Counted from the first letter of the stretch, positions 45,088-58,388 are shown. The stretch is 64,000 bases of DNA from Thamnaconus septentrionalis (GCA_009823395.1 CM020510.1:2768773-2832772); one strand, 5' to 3'. Numbers and translations: made by a program. The notes: generated by a model from the letters alone, not told the origin.

Positions 45088-45389
45088 ACACACAGGCTGC
45101 ACACTTAACATTAAACACTAAACAGCGGTTCTCCTGGTGGACAACAATCCTCGGCTCTCTTCTCCTTTCCAAAGCACCACCACCAGGGGTCTCCTGCATC
45201 ATTCACCTCCACCGGTGCCACCCAGGTGCCACAGCTAGCCAGCCAGACATCCAACCAGCCAGCCAGCCAGCCAGCCAGTAAGCCAGGTGATCGGAGACGG
45301 GTCAATCTTGAGATCTGGCATTGTTTTCCCTGTTTGTTGTACATTGGGTAAATCCAAGGCCAGTTCAAGCTTCCAGAAACCAAAGTAGC

Positions 45390-45560
45390 CTGAAGTCCTG
45401 GTTCCGGACTCAGCAGGTCTAGTTCTGGACCAGGAGGTCGGGGTTTAGGACCCTCAAGTCCTGGGTTCTGGACTTAGCAGGTCCAGGTCTGTACCAGGAG
45501 GTCGGGTCCAGGACCCTCAGTCTTGGGTTCCTGGACTCCAGCAGGTCCAGTTGGCTAGCA
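45390..45560 (+). repeat. Short minisatellite, GGTCCAGGACCCTCAG-like unit
   Basis: About three imperfect copies of a 60-bp unit with GGACTCAGCAGGTC and GACCAGGAGGTCGGG. Confidence 0.65.
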
Positions 45561-46039
45561 TAAGCTAGGAGATGCAGCCAAAGTGATATCTGTCTGCAGC
45601 ACATTTTTCTCTGCTAACGTGCTAAAGCTAAAGTTGGCGAGTGTGACTCTCAGACGGACTCAGTTTGCAGGAGTCAGTCCTCAGTTCTCACACAGTTCAA
45701 GCCGACAGACGGGAGTCTGGTCGTCATTATTGTGTGGCTGTAAAAAAACGTGTGTGTGCAACGACAACAACAACACCAACACAACACGCTTTTTTTTTTT
45801 TTTGAAACCAGGGGGGATAATTTGTGTTGCAAGCTAATAAACAGAGTCCCGGTGCTTCGTGTCCGGAGGCGATCACACAACTCAACATGAGCTCATGTTG
45901 TCTGGCTCGTAAAAAAAACCAAAAAAAAGTTGCTGCCTCAATGGCGACCACCTCAACACAAAGAAGTGCAGCTGCAATACAACGTAAACAGGCTGCAAGG
46001 AGAAGATCTTCACCAGCCACCAGCAGAGAGGAACCAGGA

Positions 46040-46600
46040 AACAGAAACCAGGAATGAGGGCCCAGGAACCGGGGTCCAGGAATCAGAATTCAGAAACCAG
46101 GGACAAAAGATCGGGGAGCAGGGACCAGGCAACAGGGACAAAGAACCTGAGACCAGGGACCAAGATGCAATGACTAAAACCAGAAACCAAAGACCAGGGG
46201 CCAGGAATCAGGGAACAAAGACCAGGGGCGAGGAGCTAGGGACTAAAGACCAAGAGCCAGGGACCAAAAATCAGGGACGAAAGACCAGAGACCAAAGATA
46301 AGGGACCAAAGATCAGGGACCAAAGACCAGGGACCAGGAGCTAGGGACCAAAGACCAGGGACCAGGAGCTAGGGACTAAAGACCAAGAGCCAGGGACCAA
46401 AGATCAGGGACCAGGAGCTAGGGACTAAAGACCAAGAGCCAGGGAACAAAAATCAGGGACCAAAGATCAGGGACCAAAGACCAGGGACCAGGAGCTAGGG
46501 ACTAAAGACGAAGAGCCAGGGACCAAAGATCAGGGACCAAAGACCAGGACCAAAGATCAGGGACCAGGAGCTAGGGACCAAAGACCAGGGACCTGGGACC
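46040..46600 (+). repeat. Minisatellite, AGGGACCAAAGACC core
   Basis: About 560 bp of units such as CAGGGACCAAAGATC and ACCAGGAGCTAGGGAC, with longer composite units of about 60-100 bp repeated in the second half. Confidence 0.85.
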
Positions 46601-47269
46601 AACCGCCAGGCCTCCCACTGAACTCTGCCAGTCTTTGCATGCAAGAGCGCTTCTGGAAACGCAGACTCTGGAGAGTAAGCAGATTTTTGTGTAAGCAATC
46701 CGCCCTCCTGTGTGTGTGCGCGCAGTGTGTGCAGTGTGTGCACTGTGTGTGTGTGTGTAACCCGGCTGTTCCGTCCGACTGCGGCTGAAAACAAACAGAG
46801 ACCTTCACGCCCGGAGACCTCGGTCCACTCTGCAGCTCCAGTCCAGTCGAGTCGATTTCACTTTTTAATTAAAAACTTCACAGCCAAACAACAAAAGATG
46901 GCAAAGCGCTGGCGGAGACCAATGAGAGGGGCCCTCCGGGGGCCCAGATGTTTGTGTTAGCGGGCAGGACTGCGGAAGTGTGTGCCGCCTCCGTCGTTTG
47001 CTGGGATTAACGGCGCTGAAGAAAAAACAGGATCCAGTTGCGTCTGTTTCCCAGCAGCGGCCTTCGGCCCTCGAGGGCCCGAAGCAGAGGGTTTGTTTTA
47101 GCAGGGCAGTGTTTGGTTGTGTTGCGTGTCACACCGGCACACTGTTTGGTTGTGTTGAGTCCTGTGTTGCCGGGGTGTTAATTCCTCCGGCGGGAATGTG
47201 GAAGAAGCTCCTGGACGGGTCAGAGGGGGAACCATGTCCATGGATTCATTGGCTGACTCGCTGAGAGGC

Positions 47270-47560
47270 TCAAAGATTGAGTGAGTCTGAGAGAATCACT
47301 GGGAAAGACTCACTCGGAAAGACTCACTGTGAGAGACTCACTCGGAGAGATTCACTGTGAGAGACTCACCCTGAGAGACTGATTCTGTGAGACTATCCCT
47401 AAGTGACTCATTCAGAGAGACTCATTCAGAGAGATCCACTCTGATAGACTCATTCTGAGGGACTCACTCTGATAGACTCATTCTGAGGGACTCACTCTGA
47501 GAGACTCATTCAAAGACACTCACTCAGAGACTAATTCAAAGTGACTGATTCTGAGCTCCA
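47270..47560 (+). repeat. Minisatellite, GAGAGACTCACTCT core
   Basis: About 18-20 imperfect units of 13-16 bp (GAGAGACTCATTCTGAG variants). No gene. Confidence 0.8.
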
Positions 47561-47735
47561 TGTCACCATGTTTCATGAAAGCTCTTCTAAAATGTTTCAC
47601 AGGGAAAAAACATAAAAGAAAAAAACTCAGAATCGGGTGACCCGGTGACCTGTTCTGCCTGAGGAGACGACTCAAAGGAACCACATCCCTCCTCTACAAC
47701 CTGCCTGTCTGTGCAGTAAATAAGGCCAAGTGTAG

Positions 47736-47737
<2 letters not shown>

Positions 47738-47797
<60 letters not shown>
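47738..47797 (+). repeat. CA microsatellite
   Basis: About 29 CA units. Intergenic. Confidence 0.9.
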
Positions 47798-48266
47798 GAA
47801 GCGTGTGCTGACCAGTTTGTGAACGACTCCTGTTCGCTTCTCGTCTGCTCACTTTTGAACCGGACTCACTCGCTTCCTTCCCGTCATGATGCTACGCTAC
47901 GCTAGGCTAAGTGGCGCTTGCCAGCTCTCGCACCTGATTGGCTGAACCCGGCCCTTGGCCGACATTTGCAGAGAACGCCGGCGTCGAGTTTTGACAACCG
48001 TCAGAGTTTCTGCAACGTCGACCCGTCTGGAAGCAACTTCAGAAGTCGGAAGAATCAAAGAGTGAGAAATGCCGCTGAGAATAACCAATCGTCAGCGAGC
48101 TGGGAGGGTTGGTGGGGTGGGGGGGGGTGAGGAGAGGAATGGGAGGGTGGCGTCTCCCCCTCTGATCACAGAGCCGAGGGGGAGGGAAGGAAGAGGGGAG
48201 GGAGGGAGGAGGGGCCTTTGATGGCGGAGCGTGACATGAGCACATTTAGGATGAGCGTGCGTGGCG

Positions 48267-48298
<32 letters not shown>

Positions 48299-48641
48299 GA
48301 CACACAGACACACACACACAGAGTGAGGTCCCTTATCTTTAATGCTAAGCTAATATGAAGGTGCTAAGCTGCTAAGCTAACAGAGGCTAACAGAGGAAGC
48401 TGACCCTCTGATGGAAAGTGCACCGGTCTCATACGACACAATGCACAATTCCGCTGTATTTCGGCACCTGTGGCAATAAAGCGCTATTCTAAAACGACAC
48501 ACGTCATTGGCTGATCGTCCAGTCACTGCGCCAGGCTGCACCCCCTGCTGACTCCTCCCCCTCACTGTCATTGTTGTCTCCTCTCACGCGTCTCTCCTCG
48601 TCCTCTTTCTGAGTGCCGCCGACGCCGCCACCACCGCACCG

Positions 48642-48830
<189 letters not shown>

Positions 48831-49529
48831 CTGTGCTAGCGGAGATTAGAGCGCCGCTGCCTAGCAACCAATGAAAAAATGTTTTTAAAAAAAAAAGCCG
48901 CCACAAAAGGGGGCGCTCTCGCTCTTCAGTGTCTGACCTACATAATCCAGCAGCCTCTGATCTGCTCTGCATCACAACGCCATCAAAGGCCCCGCCCCCG
49001 GCCGGCCCCGCCCTCAAACAAACACTTGTCACTGTCGACCCCCCCCCCACCCCCCACTCGCACTCGGCTCAAACGGCAAGTTAGCCGCTAGCCGCCAAGT
49101 TCCAAAAGACTGACTGGTGAAATCTGCACGCCGGCTAATTAGAGAGGAAGAGGCGGCGCGGTGGCAAAGCAGATTGGCGCTGATCACAGCTGCTCAGAGA
49201 ACAGAGGGCGGGGAACACTTTAGAGCTCTGCCTCCTGCTGGCTGATCAAAGACACCGCGGAGGGAGAGATACATAAATAAATAAATAAATAAATAAATAA
49301 ACAAGGAAGAAGAAGACGAAGACGCCCCAAACTTTAAAGCGGCTCTCTCTCCCTCTCTCCTTCCTGTGATCCCTCCTCCTCATTGTTAGCTTCCTGCTAA
49401 CACCGCTAGCGTCGGCCAGCAACAGGGTGGCAGACGTTTAGCTTCCTGTCAGGTGGACAGCAAACCGTCCAATCGCAGAGCGGGATTGGAAGCGTTGGAG
49501 TCGTTTGGAGTTGACCAGAATGAAATTCA

Positions 49530-50592
49530 CACTGGGTTCCTACTGGATTCCTACTGGGTTCCCACTGAGTTCCTACTGAGTTCCTACTGGGTTCCCACTG
49601 AGTTCCTACTGGGTTCCTACTGGGTTCCTACTGAGTTCCTACTGGGTTCCTACTGGGTTCCCACTGGGTTCCCACTGAGTTCCTACTGGGTTCCCACTGA
49701 GTTCCTACTGGGTTCCCACTGGGTTCCCACTGAGTTCCTACTGGGTTCCCACTGAGTTCTTACTGAGTTCCTACTGGGTTCCCACTGGGTTCTTACTGAG
49801 TTCCTACTGGGTTCCCACTGGGTTCCCACTGGGTTCCCACTGAGTTCCCACTGAGTTCCTACTGGGTTCCACTGGGTTCCCACTGAGTTCCCACTGAGTT
49901 CCCACTGAGTTCCTACTGGGTTCCTACTGGGTTCCTACTGGGTTCCCACTGAGTTCCTACTGGGTTCCCACTGAGTTCTTACTGAGTTCCTACTGGGTTC
50001 CTACTGAGTTCCTACTGGGTTCCTACTGGGTTCCCACTGAGTTCCCACTGGATTCCTACTGGGTTCCCACTGAGTTCCTACTGGGTTCCTACTGGGTTCC
50101 CACTGAGTTTCTACTGGATTCCTACCTGGTTCCTACTGGGTTCCCACTGGGTTCCCACTGAGTTCCCACTGAGTTCCCACTGAGTTCCTACTGGGTTCCC
50201 ACTGGGTTCCTACTGAGTTCCCACTGAGTTCCTACTGGGTTCCCACTGAGTTCTTACTGAGTTCCCACTGGATTCCTACCTGGTTCCCACTGGGTTCCTA
50301 CTGGGTTCCCACTGAGTTCCTACTGGATTCCTACTGGGTTCCCACTGAGTTTCTACTGGATTCCTACCTGGTTCCTACTGGGTTCCCACTGAGTTCCCAC
50401 TGGATTCCTACTGGGTTCCCACTGAGTTCCCACTGGGTTCCTACTCGGTTCCCACTGAGTTCCCACTGGGTTCCCACTGAGTTCCTACTGGGTTCCCACT
50501 GAGTTCCTACTGGGTTCCCACTGGGTTCCCACTGAGTTCCCACTGGGTTCCTACTGGGTTCCTACTGGATTCCTACCTGGTTCCTACTGGGC
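49530..50592 (+). repeat. Minisatellite of about 97 copies with 11-bp unit GGGTTCCYACT
   Basis: The unit alternates between GGGTTCCTACT, GGGTTCCCACT and GAGTTCCTACT/GAGTTCCCACT variants, with rare GGATTCC and one-base length changes. The array is about 1.06 kb. Because 11 is not a multiple of 3 it reads as an 11-residue periodic peptide (SYWVPTEFLLG) until a length variant breaks the frame. This is not a protein gene. Confidence 0.95.
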
Positions 50593-50599
50593 CTGCTAC

Positions 50600-51217
50600 T
50601 GGGGTCGGCTGAGGGTCTGACTGGGTTTTCGACTCTGACTTGGAGTCTGGCTGGAATCTGAGTGGTTCTGGGCGGCGCTGGCGGTCGTCTGGTGGGCGGA
50701 GCTTCTCCCTGACTGGAGCGTTTTCATGGAGGAGCTTTTGTCTCTTCAGGAGGCCTGAAGCTTTTCAGAGCTTCTCATTTACACATCAAAAGACGCAGCA
50801 CAGGGGAGTGCGGGGGACTCGGTGGGGTAATGAAGGATGCTTTTTTTCCTTGGCCCCCCCCTCCTCGGGGCTGGGCGGGGCTTCGCTCTGAGAGGAAGCG
50901 GGGAGCGGGCGGGCGGTGGGGGGGGCAGACTGATGCTGTAACGAGGGCCTTTAATCAGAGCAGAAGTGCCAGTCAGCAGCCGGATGGAGAAGGCGCTGTG
51001 AGGTCTGCGTCAGTGAATACAGAGCGAAGTGATCCGCGTCAACAGGCACCAGCGCCACCAGCCGCCACTCGGCGGCGCCACCTGCCGCCCTCAGAGTCAA
51101 CAGACAGGCGTGAGAACACAGTGACTGACGCCGGTTCACCTCCACAACTCAACCTTCCTTCAGGAGCGGGAAGTAGGGGGCGAGGCTGGGTGCTGATTGG
51201 CTGTGGCTGCAGCCCTC

Positions 51218-51283
<66 letters not shown>

Positions 51284-51371
51284 AAGGTGTTCCCAGCAAC
51301 TGCTGCAGCCTCGGCGCCGGCCCAAGGATCCACTGACGGGAACCTTCCAGTCGGGGCCTCGATCTGCTGCT

Positions 51372-51415
<44 letters not shown>

Positions 51416-51780
51416 CAGAGTGGGGGTGGGGGGGTGGGGGGGCGGGAGAGTCGGGGGGGGGGGGCTAAAAATAGCCGGCAGTGACCTGAAAACGAAGCCT
51501 CGTCGCTCCGAGTTGCAGGAAGTGGCCGCAGCTCGTGTCCTTCGCCCCCCCTTGTCTAATCACAGCAGGTGGGAGGGGCTGGTGGTCTGGGTGAGGGCCC
51601 CCCCACCCCTCCCCCTCTCTCTGTCCACCACACACACCCCCCCCTCCTTCGCCCAGGCGCCCGTGAAGTGGAACAGTCTCCGGCTGCTCCAAGCAAAACA
51701 CCGGCGCTCTTCCCCCCGATTTTAATAGTTAAACGTGATCCGGGGGACGTGTCAGAGTCCAGCCTGGCATGCCAAACCAG

Positions 51781-51829
<49 letters not shown>

Positions 51830-52154
51830 GGAAGGAGGGAGGGGGGGGGGCAGTGACTGAGGAAGCAATCAGTGATTCAAGTTAACTGAGGCGTTGCAGC
51901 GAGCTGTCGCTGAGGTTGCTGCAACTTCTGGTTCTGGAGGTTCTGGAGGTTCAGGAGCTTCAGGAAGACCAAGTGCTGAAGCTCTGGCCCAGGTGGAGGT
52001 TCTGGCGGTTCTGGATCAGAACACAGGTTCCAGTTGTGCAGGGTTCCGGGCCTCCACAACTCTACACGAGAAAAGCAAAACAAAGTTTTCACTTTCTGGA
52101 GGTGCTGAGAATTCCTGCTTCCTCACTCACTGTTTTTCCATCCCGCCTCACACA

Positions 52155-52206
<52 letters not shown>

Positions 52207-52903
52207 GCACACACACACACACACACACAGCGGCGGTGGCGGCGGCTGTCAAACACTAATTTCCTCTGCGTGTGGCTGTAATTTTGGCTGGCAGTGATCT
52301 GGAGTGGCGGCTCGGGTCACTGCTGGTGCTGCTGCCGTCGAGGAGGGGGTGGGGGGGTTGGGGGGTAGGTCAGCACCGACTTCATTAGCAGCTTCTAGCC
52401 CCCCCCCCCAACCCTCCACCCTGACCTCCACCCGCCCGCCCTCTCCTCGCCGGAGGCGTCTGTTAAACGCCAACATCAGCGTGGCGACGCTCGGCTCGCC
52501 ACCTCCGGAATCAATGGGCCTTTGTTCTGACGGAGAACGATGGGAGAACCCAGCTGAAGCCGGGCCAGCAGAACCTCCAGTCGGGGGTGGGGGGGACCTG
52601 GAAGCCTCGGCCAATGAGCTGCAGGTCATCACTGCCGCCGCCGCTGAAGCGTCCGTCCATCAATTAAACATGTTGACTGTCGCACAGCTCGTCAGGGATT
52701 CTGTTTGAGGATTAGCAGCGGGGGGGCCGGAGGGAGGGGGGCGGGGGGGGGGGCAGGACGGGGGGGGGGGGGGCAGAGAGTTAGAAAATAAAAACAAGAA
52801 GAGGAAGAAGAAGACGAGCGGAGTCAGAGGAGGTGGAGCAGTGAGAGAGACGGAGAGCCGGGAGTCGGAGCAGCGACTGCAGCGGTTTATTATCAGAGTT
52901 GTC

Positions 52904-52939
<36 letters not shown>

Positions 52940-53435
52940 GCAACAAAAAAAAGGCACTTCTGGTTCCCTTTTTTCATCCAGGAGGGGGCGCCGCCGCGCA
53001 CGAGCGCAACAGACAGGAAAAAAAAAAAACACCTTAAATTAAATATATTTACATTAAATAGAAACACTTATAGACACTTTTTACAGACGATGCCGTGGCA
53101 GCAGGAGGCGGGGCGAGGGAGGGAGGGGGGCGGAGCCTCCACCTCTGCAGTCTCACACCCCCTGGTGGCCCAGTGTGCACACGACACAGCAGGCAGGCAG
53201 GCCGCGGGACAGGGGGATTGTGGGTAAAAAGAAGGACGACGAGAGTCGACAACAGTCTCCCTTTGTGCACGTGGTGCACGTGCGCACACGTGCGTGTGTG
53301 TGTGTGCGTCAGAAATGTGCGTACGTGTGTATCTGTGTGTGTCAGACGTGTGTGTGTGTGTGTGTGTGTGTGTAGTAGCTGGTGGTCTTTGTCACTTCCT
53401 GCTGAGTGTGTCACAGTTCCTCCAGAACCAGGACT

Positions 53436-53492
<57 letters not shown>

Positions 53493-53507
53493 GCGTGTGT
53501 GCGCGTC
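50600..53507. other. Intergenic, repeat-rich 3' side of FZD9, no gene seen
   Basis: Contains TG tracts (51219-51280, 53341-53373, 53437-53487), GA (51377-51414), CA (51781-51826, 52150-52228), an ACA trinucleotide tract (52905-52940) and poly-G runs (52720-52775). The FZD9 3'UTR must begin here. AT-rich 53036-53065 (minus strand TTTAATGTAAATATATTTA) could carry its end, but there is no clean AATAAA that I trust. Confidence 0.6.
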
Positions 53508-55422
53508 TCAGACGTGTGTGGGGTTGTCTGAGTGCAGCTCAGTCTTGGCCAGGTGCAGGACCACGGCAGGCGACTTGTAGTGGCAGTGCGTGGTGCCGCC
53601 GCTGGCTCCGCCCCCAGCCCCTCCCCCGCCCAGGCCTCCCCCTCCCCCGCCCCCGCCCCCGCCGCCGCAGGACTTCCTGCCTCGAGTCCTGTCCGAGGCC
53701 AGCTTCCTGTTGCAGAGTCCCTGCCAGGTCTGCAGCGTCTTGGAGCTCCACACCCAGACGCCGCTGGTGATGCCGACCACCAGCGACATGAAGATCTTCA
53801 GCATGAAGACGGCCACGGTGGGCACCGACTCCCGCAGCGAGCAGTCGCGCCGCCGCCGCCGCCGCCGCCGCCGCCCGCCCACGCACTCGGTTTGCACACC
53901 GCGCAGCCGCCAGTGCTCCATGTTGAGGCGCTCGTAGAAGTAGCAGACGATGACGCAGGTGGCGGGCACGGTGTAGAGCACCGAGTAGACGCCGATCTTC
54001 ACCATCAGCTTCTCCAGCTTCTCCGTGTCGGTGCCCTCCGTCTTCATGACGCGCCGGATGTGGAAGAGCGCCACGAAGCCGGTGAGGATGAAGGAGGTGC
54101 CCACCACCAGGTAGCAGGCCAGCGGCACCAGCACGAAGCCCGTCAGCGCCGCCGCGCCGGCGCCGCCCACGTAGCACAGGCCCGTCAGCAGCGCGCCCCG
54201 CCACCCCCCGCGCCGTCAGCACGGCGATGGTCTTGAGCGCCGGCACGCCCCACGCCGCCGCGTGGAAGTAGCTGCTGTGGGCCTCGATGGCCTCGTGACC
54301 CCACTTCTTGCCGGCGGCCAGGAACCAGGTGAGCGTCAGCACCACCCACCACACGGACGAGGCCATGCCGAAGTAGTAGAGCAGCAGGAAGACGGCGGTG
54401 CAGCCCGCCGACTCCAGACCCTCCTGGATGACGTAGGAGCCGCCGCCGCCGCCGCCGCCGCCGCCCGCTCGCGGTCGCACGCCACGTTCGGCGCCGGCCA
54501 CGGCGCGCACCACGTACGCCACCGAGTAGAGGTTGTAGCACATGGAGAGGAAGATGATGGGCCGCTCCGGGTAGCGGAAGCGGCGCGGCTCCAGCAGGAA
54601 GGTGAGCACGGTGAAGGCGGTGGAGCCGAAGCACAGCGCCGACCACACGGTCATCCACACCAGGGCGAAGTCCTTGTCCCGCCGCGACCACAGCACGTCC
54701 ACGGCGGCCGAGCAGCGCGGCGCGCACACGCGGCTCCGCTCCACCAGCTGGAACTTATCCGGGTTCTGGCAGGCCGAGGAGGAGGAACCGGAGGAGGAAC
54801 CGGCGCCCCCTGGCGGTCGCCCGGCCGCCCCGGACGCAGCGGCGGCTCCTCCGCCGCCGCCGCCGCCGCCGCCTCGGCGCGGCCCCCGCGGGCGCCACCG
54901 GCAACATGCCCGCGCCCTTCTTGCCCTCCGCCGGCCGCGTCTCGTTCTCGGGCGCCTCCATGCACAGCGCGTTGGGGTCGTTGCGCGTCGGCAGCCGCGC
55001 GCAGTCCAGCGAGTCGGGCCACGCGTAGCTGAACTTGCGCATGACGGGCGCGCAGCGCTCGCGCGCCTGCTCGCACATGGGCCGGCACGCCGGTATGGAG
55101 GCGGACACCTGGTCGGCGCACATGGGCGCGTAGAGCGAGCACAGGAAGAAGCGCAGGTGCGCGTCGCAGCCGTAGGCCACCAGCGGCGCGAACTCGCGCA
55201 GCTTGACGGCGGCCTCCGCCTGGTCCCCGTGCGCCAGGAAGTTGGGCATGCGCGTCAGGTTGTAGCCGATGCCCGCGCACATGGGGATGGTGATGGGCTC
55301 GCACTTGGCCGGACGGCCGCGCTCCAGTTCGTAGGAGCCCATCTCGAAGGCGGAGGAGACGGGGACGAGCAGCAGCAGCGGCAGGCGGAGGAGGAGGAGG
55401 AGCTGGAGGAGCTGATGCAGCA

Positions 55423-55454
<32 letters not shown>

Positions 55455-55483
55455 AGTGGAGGTGGAGCTGCCTCCGTCCTCAT
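53508..55483 (-). CDS. fzd9: FZD9, Frizzled-9 Wnt receptor (single exon, apparent frameshifts)
   Basis: Seven-pass Wnt receptor. The start at 55483 gives [10 protein letters not shown], ten Gln, then a Leu-rich signal peptide. The cysteine-rich domain follows ([75 protein letters not shown]), then the TM region ([77 protein letters not shown]). The Dishevelled-binding KTxxxW is present as KTLQTW, and the C-terminus ends NPTHV, a PDZ-type end. FZD9 fits better than FZD10 ([21 protein letters not shown]). As in human there is no intron. Read literally, the frame is lost in 54840-54900 and 54196-54199, with a compensating pair at about 54440-54490 that hides the conserved VACD. All lie in GC-rich repeats or homopolymers. 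Confidence 0.92.
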
Positions 55484-55759
55484 CTCCGCGACTGCGGAGG
55501 CAGAGAAGAGGAAAAACACCGAGGGACGATCCTGGATCTGCTGCTGCTGCTGCTGCTGCCTCAGGAGGAACCGGAACTGAGCCGCTGGAGATCCAGATCC
55601 AGGGTCCGCGCGCCGTGAAAGGAGGAGGAGGAGGGAGGGAGGGGAAAAAAAAAAAACAAGCTCGGAAAAAGTGTCGGGTCGTCCCAGAGCGAGAGAGAGA
55701 GAGAGTCCTGGAGGCGGAGAGGAGGTCCGGTGGAGTGAGCAAAACTTGGACAAACAGCG

Positions 55760-55813
<54 letters not shown>

Positions 55814-56120
55814 CGTTAGTCGCTCCTCCGCTCGGTGACGCGCCTGTCGGCCGCCTCACTGCTGCTGCTGCCGGGCTGCGGAGCTCCGAGTGGAGCCGGA
55901 GAGCCGCTGGACGGGACTCCAGTCTGGAGGAGGAGGAGCCTGGGAGGGGGAGGGGAGGGGACGGGAGGGAGGGGGCGTGACGTCACAGCAGGCGGGAGGA
56001 TCGCTCACCAGAGGACGCTGCAGCGGAGCCCCGTGCAAGCAGAGCCTGAGGAGACCAGGGACCCTGCCCAGGACCTGGACCAGGACCCGGACCAGGACCA
56101 GGACCAGGACCTGATGCCAG
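55484..56120 (-). promoter_or_regulatory. FZD9 5' region
   Basis: GC-rich sequence upstream of the FZD9 start, with a GA tract (55763-55811) and CpG-rich 55840-55990, then a GGACCAGGACC minisatellite (56060-56115). A promoter is likely within about 500 bp, but no specific core element could be identified. Confidence 0.4.
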
Positions 56121-56399
56121 ACCTGCTCCGAACTGGAAGTGAAACTGGTCTGACTGGAGGTGTGACTGGGCCAGATTCAAACCAGCTGACCACCACTGGC
56201 CAGCTTTAGGGGAGTCAAAGGTCATCCACAGGAGGGGGGGGCTGTCGGTAAAGCTGACTGGATCAGAACCAACCAGATCTAGATTCTAGAACCCAGATCC
56301 AGATCCAGATCAGCATCTAAAGTATCAGCAGCAGAATGACGAGAGGTTGGAGGTGAGACTGCTGACTTCCTGTGACAGACAGGAAGTTGTTTCTCGGGT

Positions 56400-56407
56400 G
56401 GTCAGCT

Positions 56408-56442
<35 letters not shown>

Positions 56443-56599
56443 CGCTCTCTCTCTCACACACATTGAACACAACAGTCCACACTGAACACACAAAGTCCAC
56501 CAGGTTCTTGTCCTCCTGTTGTTTATTTGCCTGCTGAAAGTCGGAGCAGCAGTGAGTCAGTTGACTGCTGGTGTGTCACCGTTTTCCTGCTACACTGAC

Positions 56600-56678
<79 letters not shown>

Positions 56679-57720
56679 GGTGTTGAATAAACGAGTGACC
56701 GGCTTATTGTTTCCCCCTAGTGGCTCAATACGTGAACAGTTTGATCTACCACCAAAAAACTGTTGGGCGGGACTTGAGCCGCTCCGGTTCCGCCCCCTTG
56801 CTGCCCTGATTGGATGGGACGTCAGAGGAAAGTTTTCACTTTCTGATGAACGAATGTGATTTTAAACACGGAATCCAAAGGTCAAAAGGTCATCCCCGGC
56901 TCATCCTTCTGCGACATTCCCTGCTAAGCTAAGCTAAGCTAAGCTAATTAGCGTCGACTGTACTGGTACGTACAGAAGCAACGTAAACGCTGCCCACTGA
57001 CTGGCACAAACAAAACAAGCTTCTTCTCAACAAAAAAAAAACACACACACACACACACACACACAGCGCCCCCTAAAGTCCATCCTGCGGAGCGGTGGAG
57101 ACGCCGCTCAGAAGATTGAATTGACAAATTGAGGCGGACGGAGGCGTCAGCGCCGCCGTTATCAGATCTGGCCTGCAGGTGGAATAAAAAGCAGCGCTGA
57201 GCAGGAAGCACATTCCTCAGCCTCAGATGATATCAGCGCTCGGCCTTCTGGTGACTCCAGCACACAAACACTTTGACTTTGGTTCCCCTTTATTTAACCC
57301 CCCCCCCCCCGAAACCCCCGCCTCCGCCGTTTGAATGTCAAAATTAAGTTTTGCCTTTCAAAGGGCGCAGGTCGCCGGCCGAGCGTCACCCTAGACGCTC
57401 TCAGATTGTAATCGCACTGACGCCGCTCCATTGCTGGCGCTACGTAGCGGGAAGTGTTAGCATCCACATCACAGAGAATTTTCGGAATACCGATAACCAC
57501 CACATTTGATTGGTCACTGCAAAGTCTCTCACTTCTACCTCGAGTGCGCCACCTTTGGTGGCTGAAGCAACAGTTTACTTAAAACAATATGTAGCGTATC
57601 TCGATCTCGCCATTGGCCAGGCTAGCATGCTAGCTTAGCTTGCCAGTTCTTTTTTTTTCCAAGACAGCAGCAGTGATGAAACTTTCGACAGAGACGCTTT
57701 AACATTGCCGAACTGCTCCT
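56400..57720. other. Intergenic upstream of FZD9, no gene seen
   Basis: CT/CA microsatellites (56409-56460, 56600-56676) and a GCTAA tandem (56921-56946). At 57160-57200 lies a 41-bp segment that recurs at 61123-61163. No coding similarity seen. Confidence 0.6.
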
Positions 57721-57747
57721 TTAACCCCTCCGTGTGTCCGAGACGGA

Positions 57748-57748
<1 letters not shown>

Positions 57749-57797
<49 letters not shown>

Positions 57798-58031
57798 GTG
57801 TCGATCCCGATCAGTTTTCGGAGACGGGCGGTCTGACCGCGGCGGCCCGCAGCAGGCCCGGGTGGTGTTGTTGTTGCTCCCGGTGTGTTATTGCTCGCTG
57901 ACCTGCGAGCTCGCAGGAACGTTTTGATTTGTGCGCTGGTGGACTTGTGGCCGATTTGTTTTCAGGTCAGTCTTATTGACTTTGCAGTTTTGGAGGAGGA
58001 ATCGCTGCCGAGCTATTTATTTCTCCCCGGA

Positions 58032-58060
<29 letters not shown>
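57749..58060 (+). repeat. Two CTG tracts (16 and about 9 units)
   Basis: 57749-57796 and about 58032-58060. The CpG-rich stretch between them (57797-57900) resembles a small CpG island, but no gene start is recognised. Confidence 0.85.
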
Positions 58061-58062
<2 letters not shown>

Positions 58063-58388
58063 GCCGCTCACATTTCATCTCCGTGTCGGGGCCGTGCACT
58101 TCTCGCAATAAGTGGCCTCCAACAAAGACCCCCCACCACCACCACCCCACCACCACCACCACCACTGAACCCCCCTCTTCAGGGTCTTTGATTTCACACA
58201 TCCATCAGGCGCTGGGACGGAGCGCCAGCCTGGTAATTACTGCCTCCTGCTCATTGGCTATCGGGTGTCAGGCCACAGCTGTAAACATCCCGCCCACAAC
58301 CATGAGGGCGACACCAGTGAGGAGCCGACGACTGGAAAGACTGGTAGCACATCTGGACCAGTCCAGGACACAGCTGTCTGTCAGTCTG

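Noticed and set aside
49453..49755. Periodic Trp/Val/Pro/Thr peptide
   Set aside because: Product of the 11-bp minisatellite unit, not a coding repeat.
53532..55032. Plus-strand frames of 234, 256 and 338 codons across FZD9
   Set aside because: GC-rich shadows of the Frizzled coding sequence on the other strand. His/Gly/Ala/Arg-rich with no domain.
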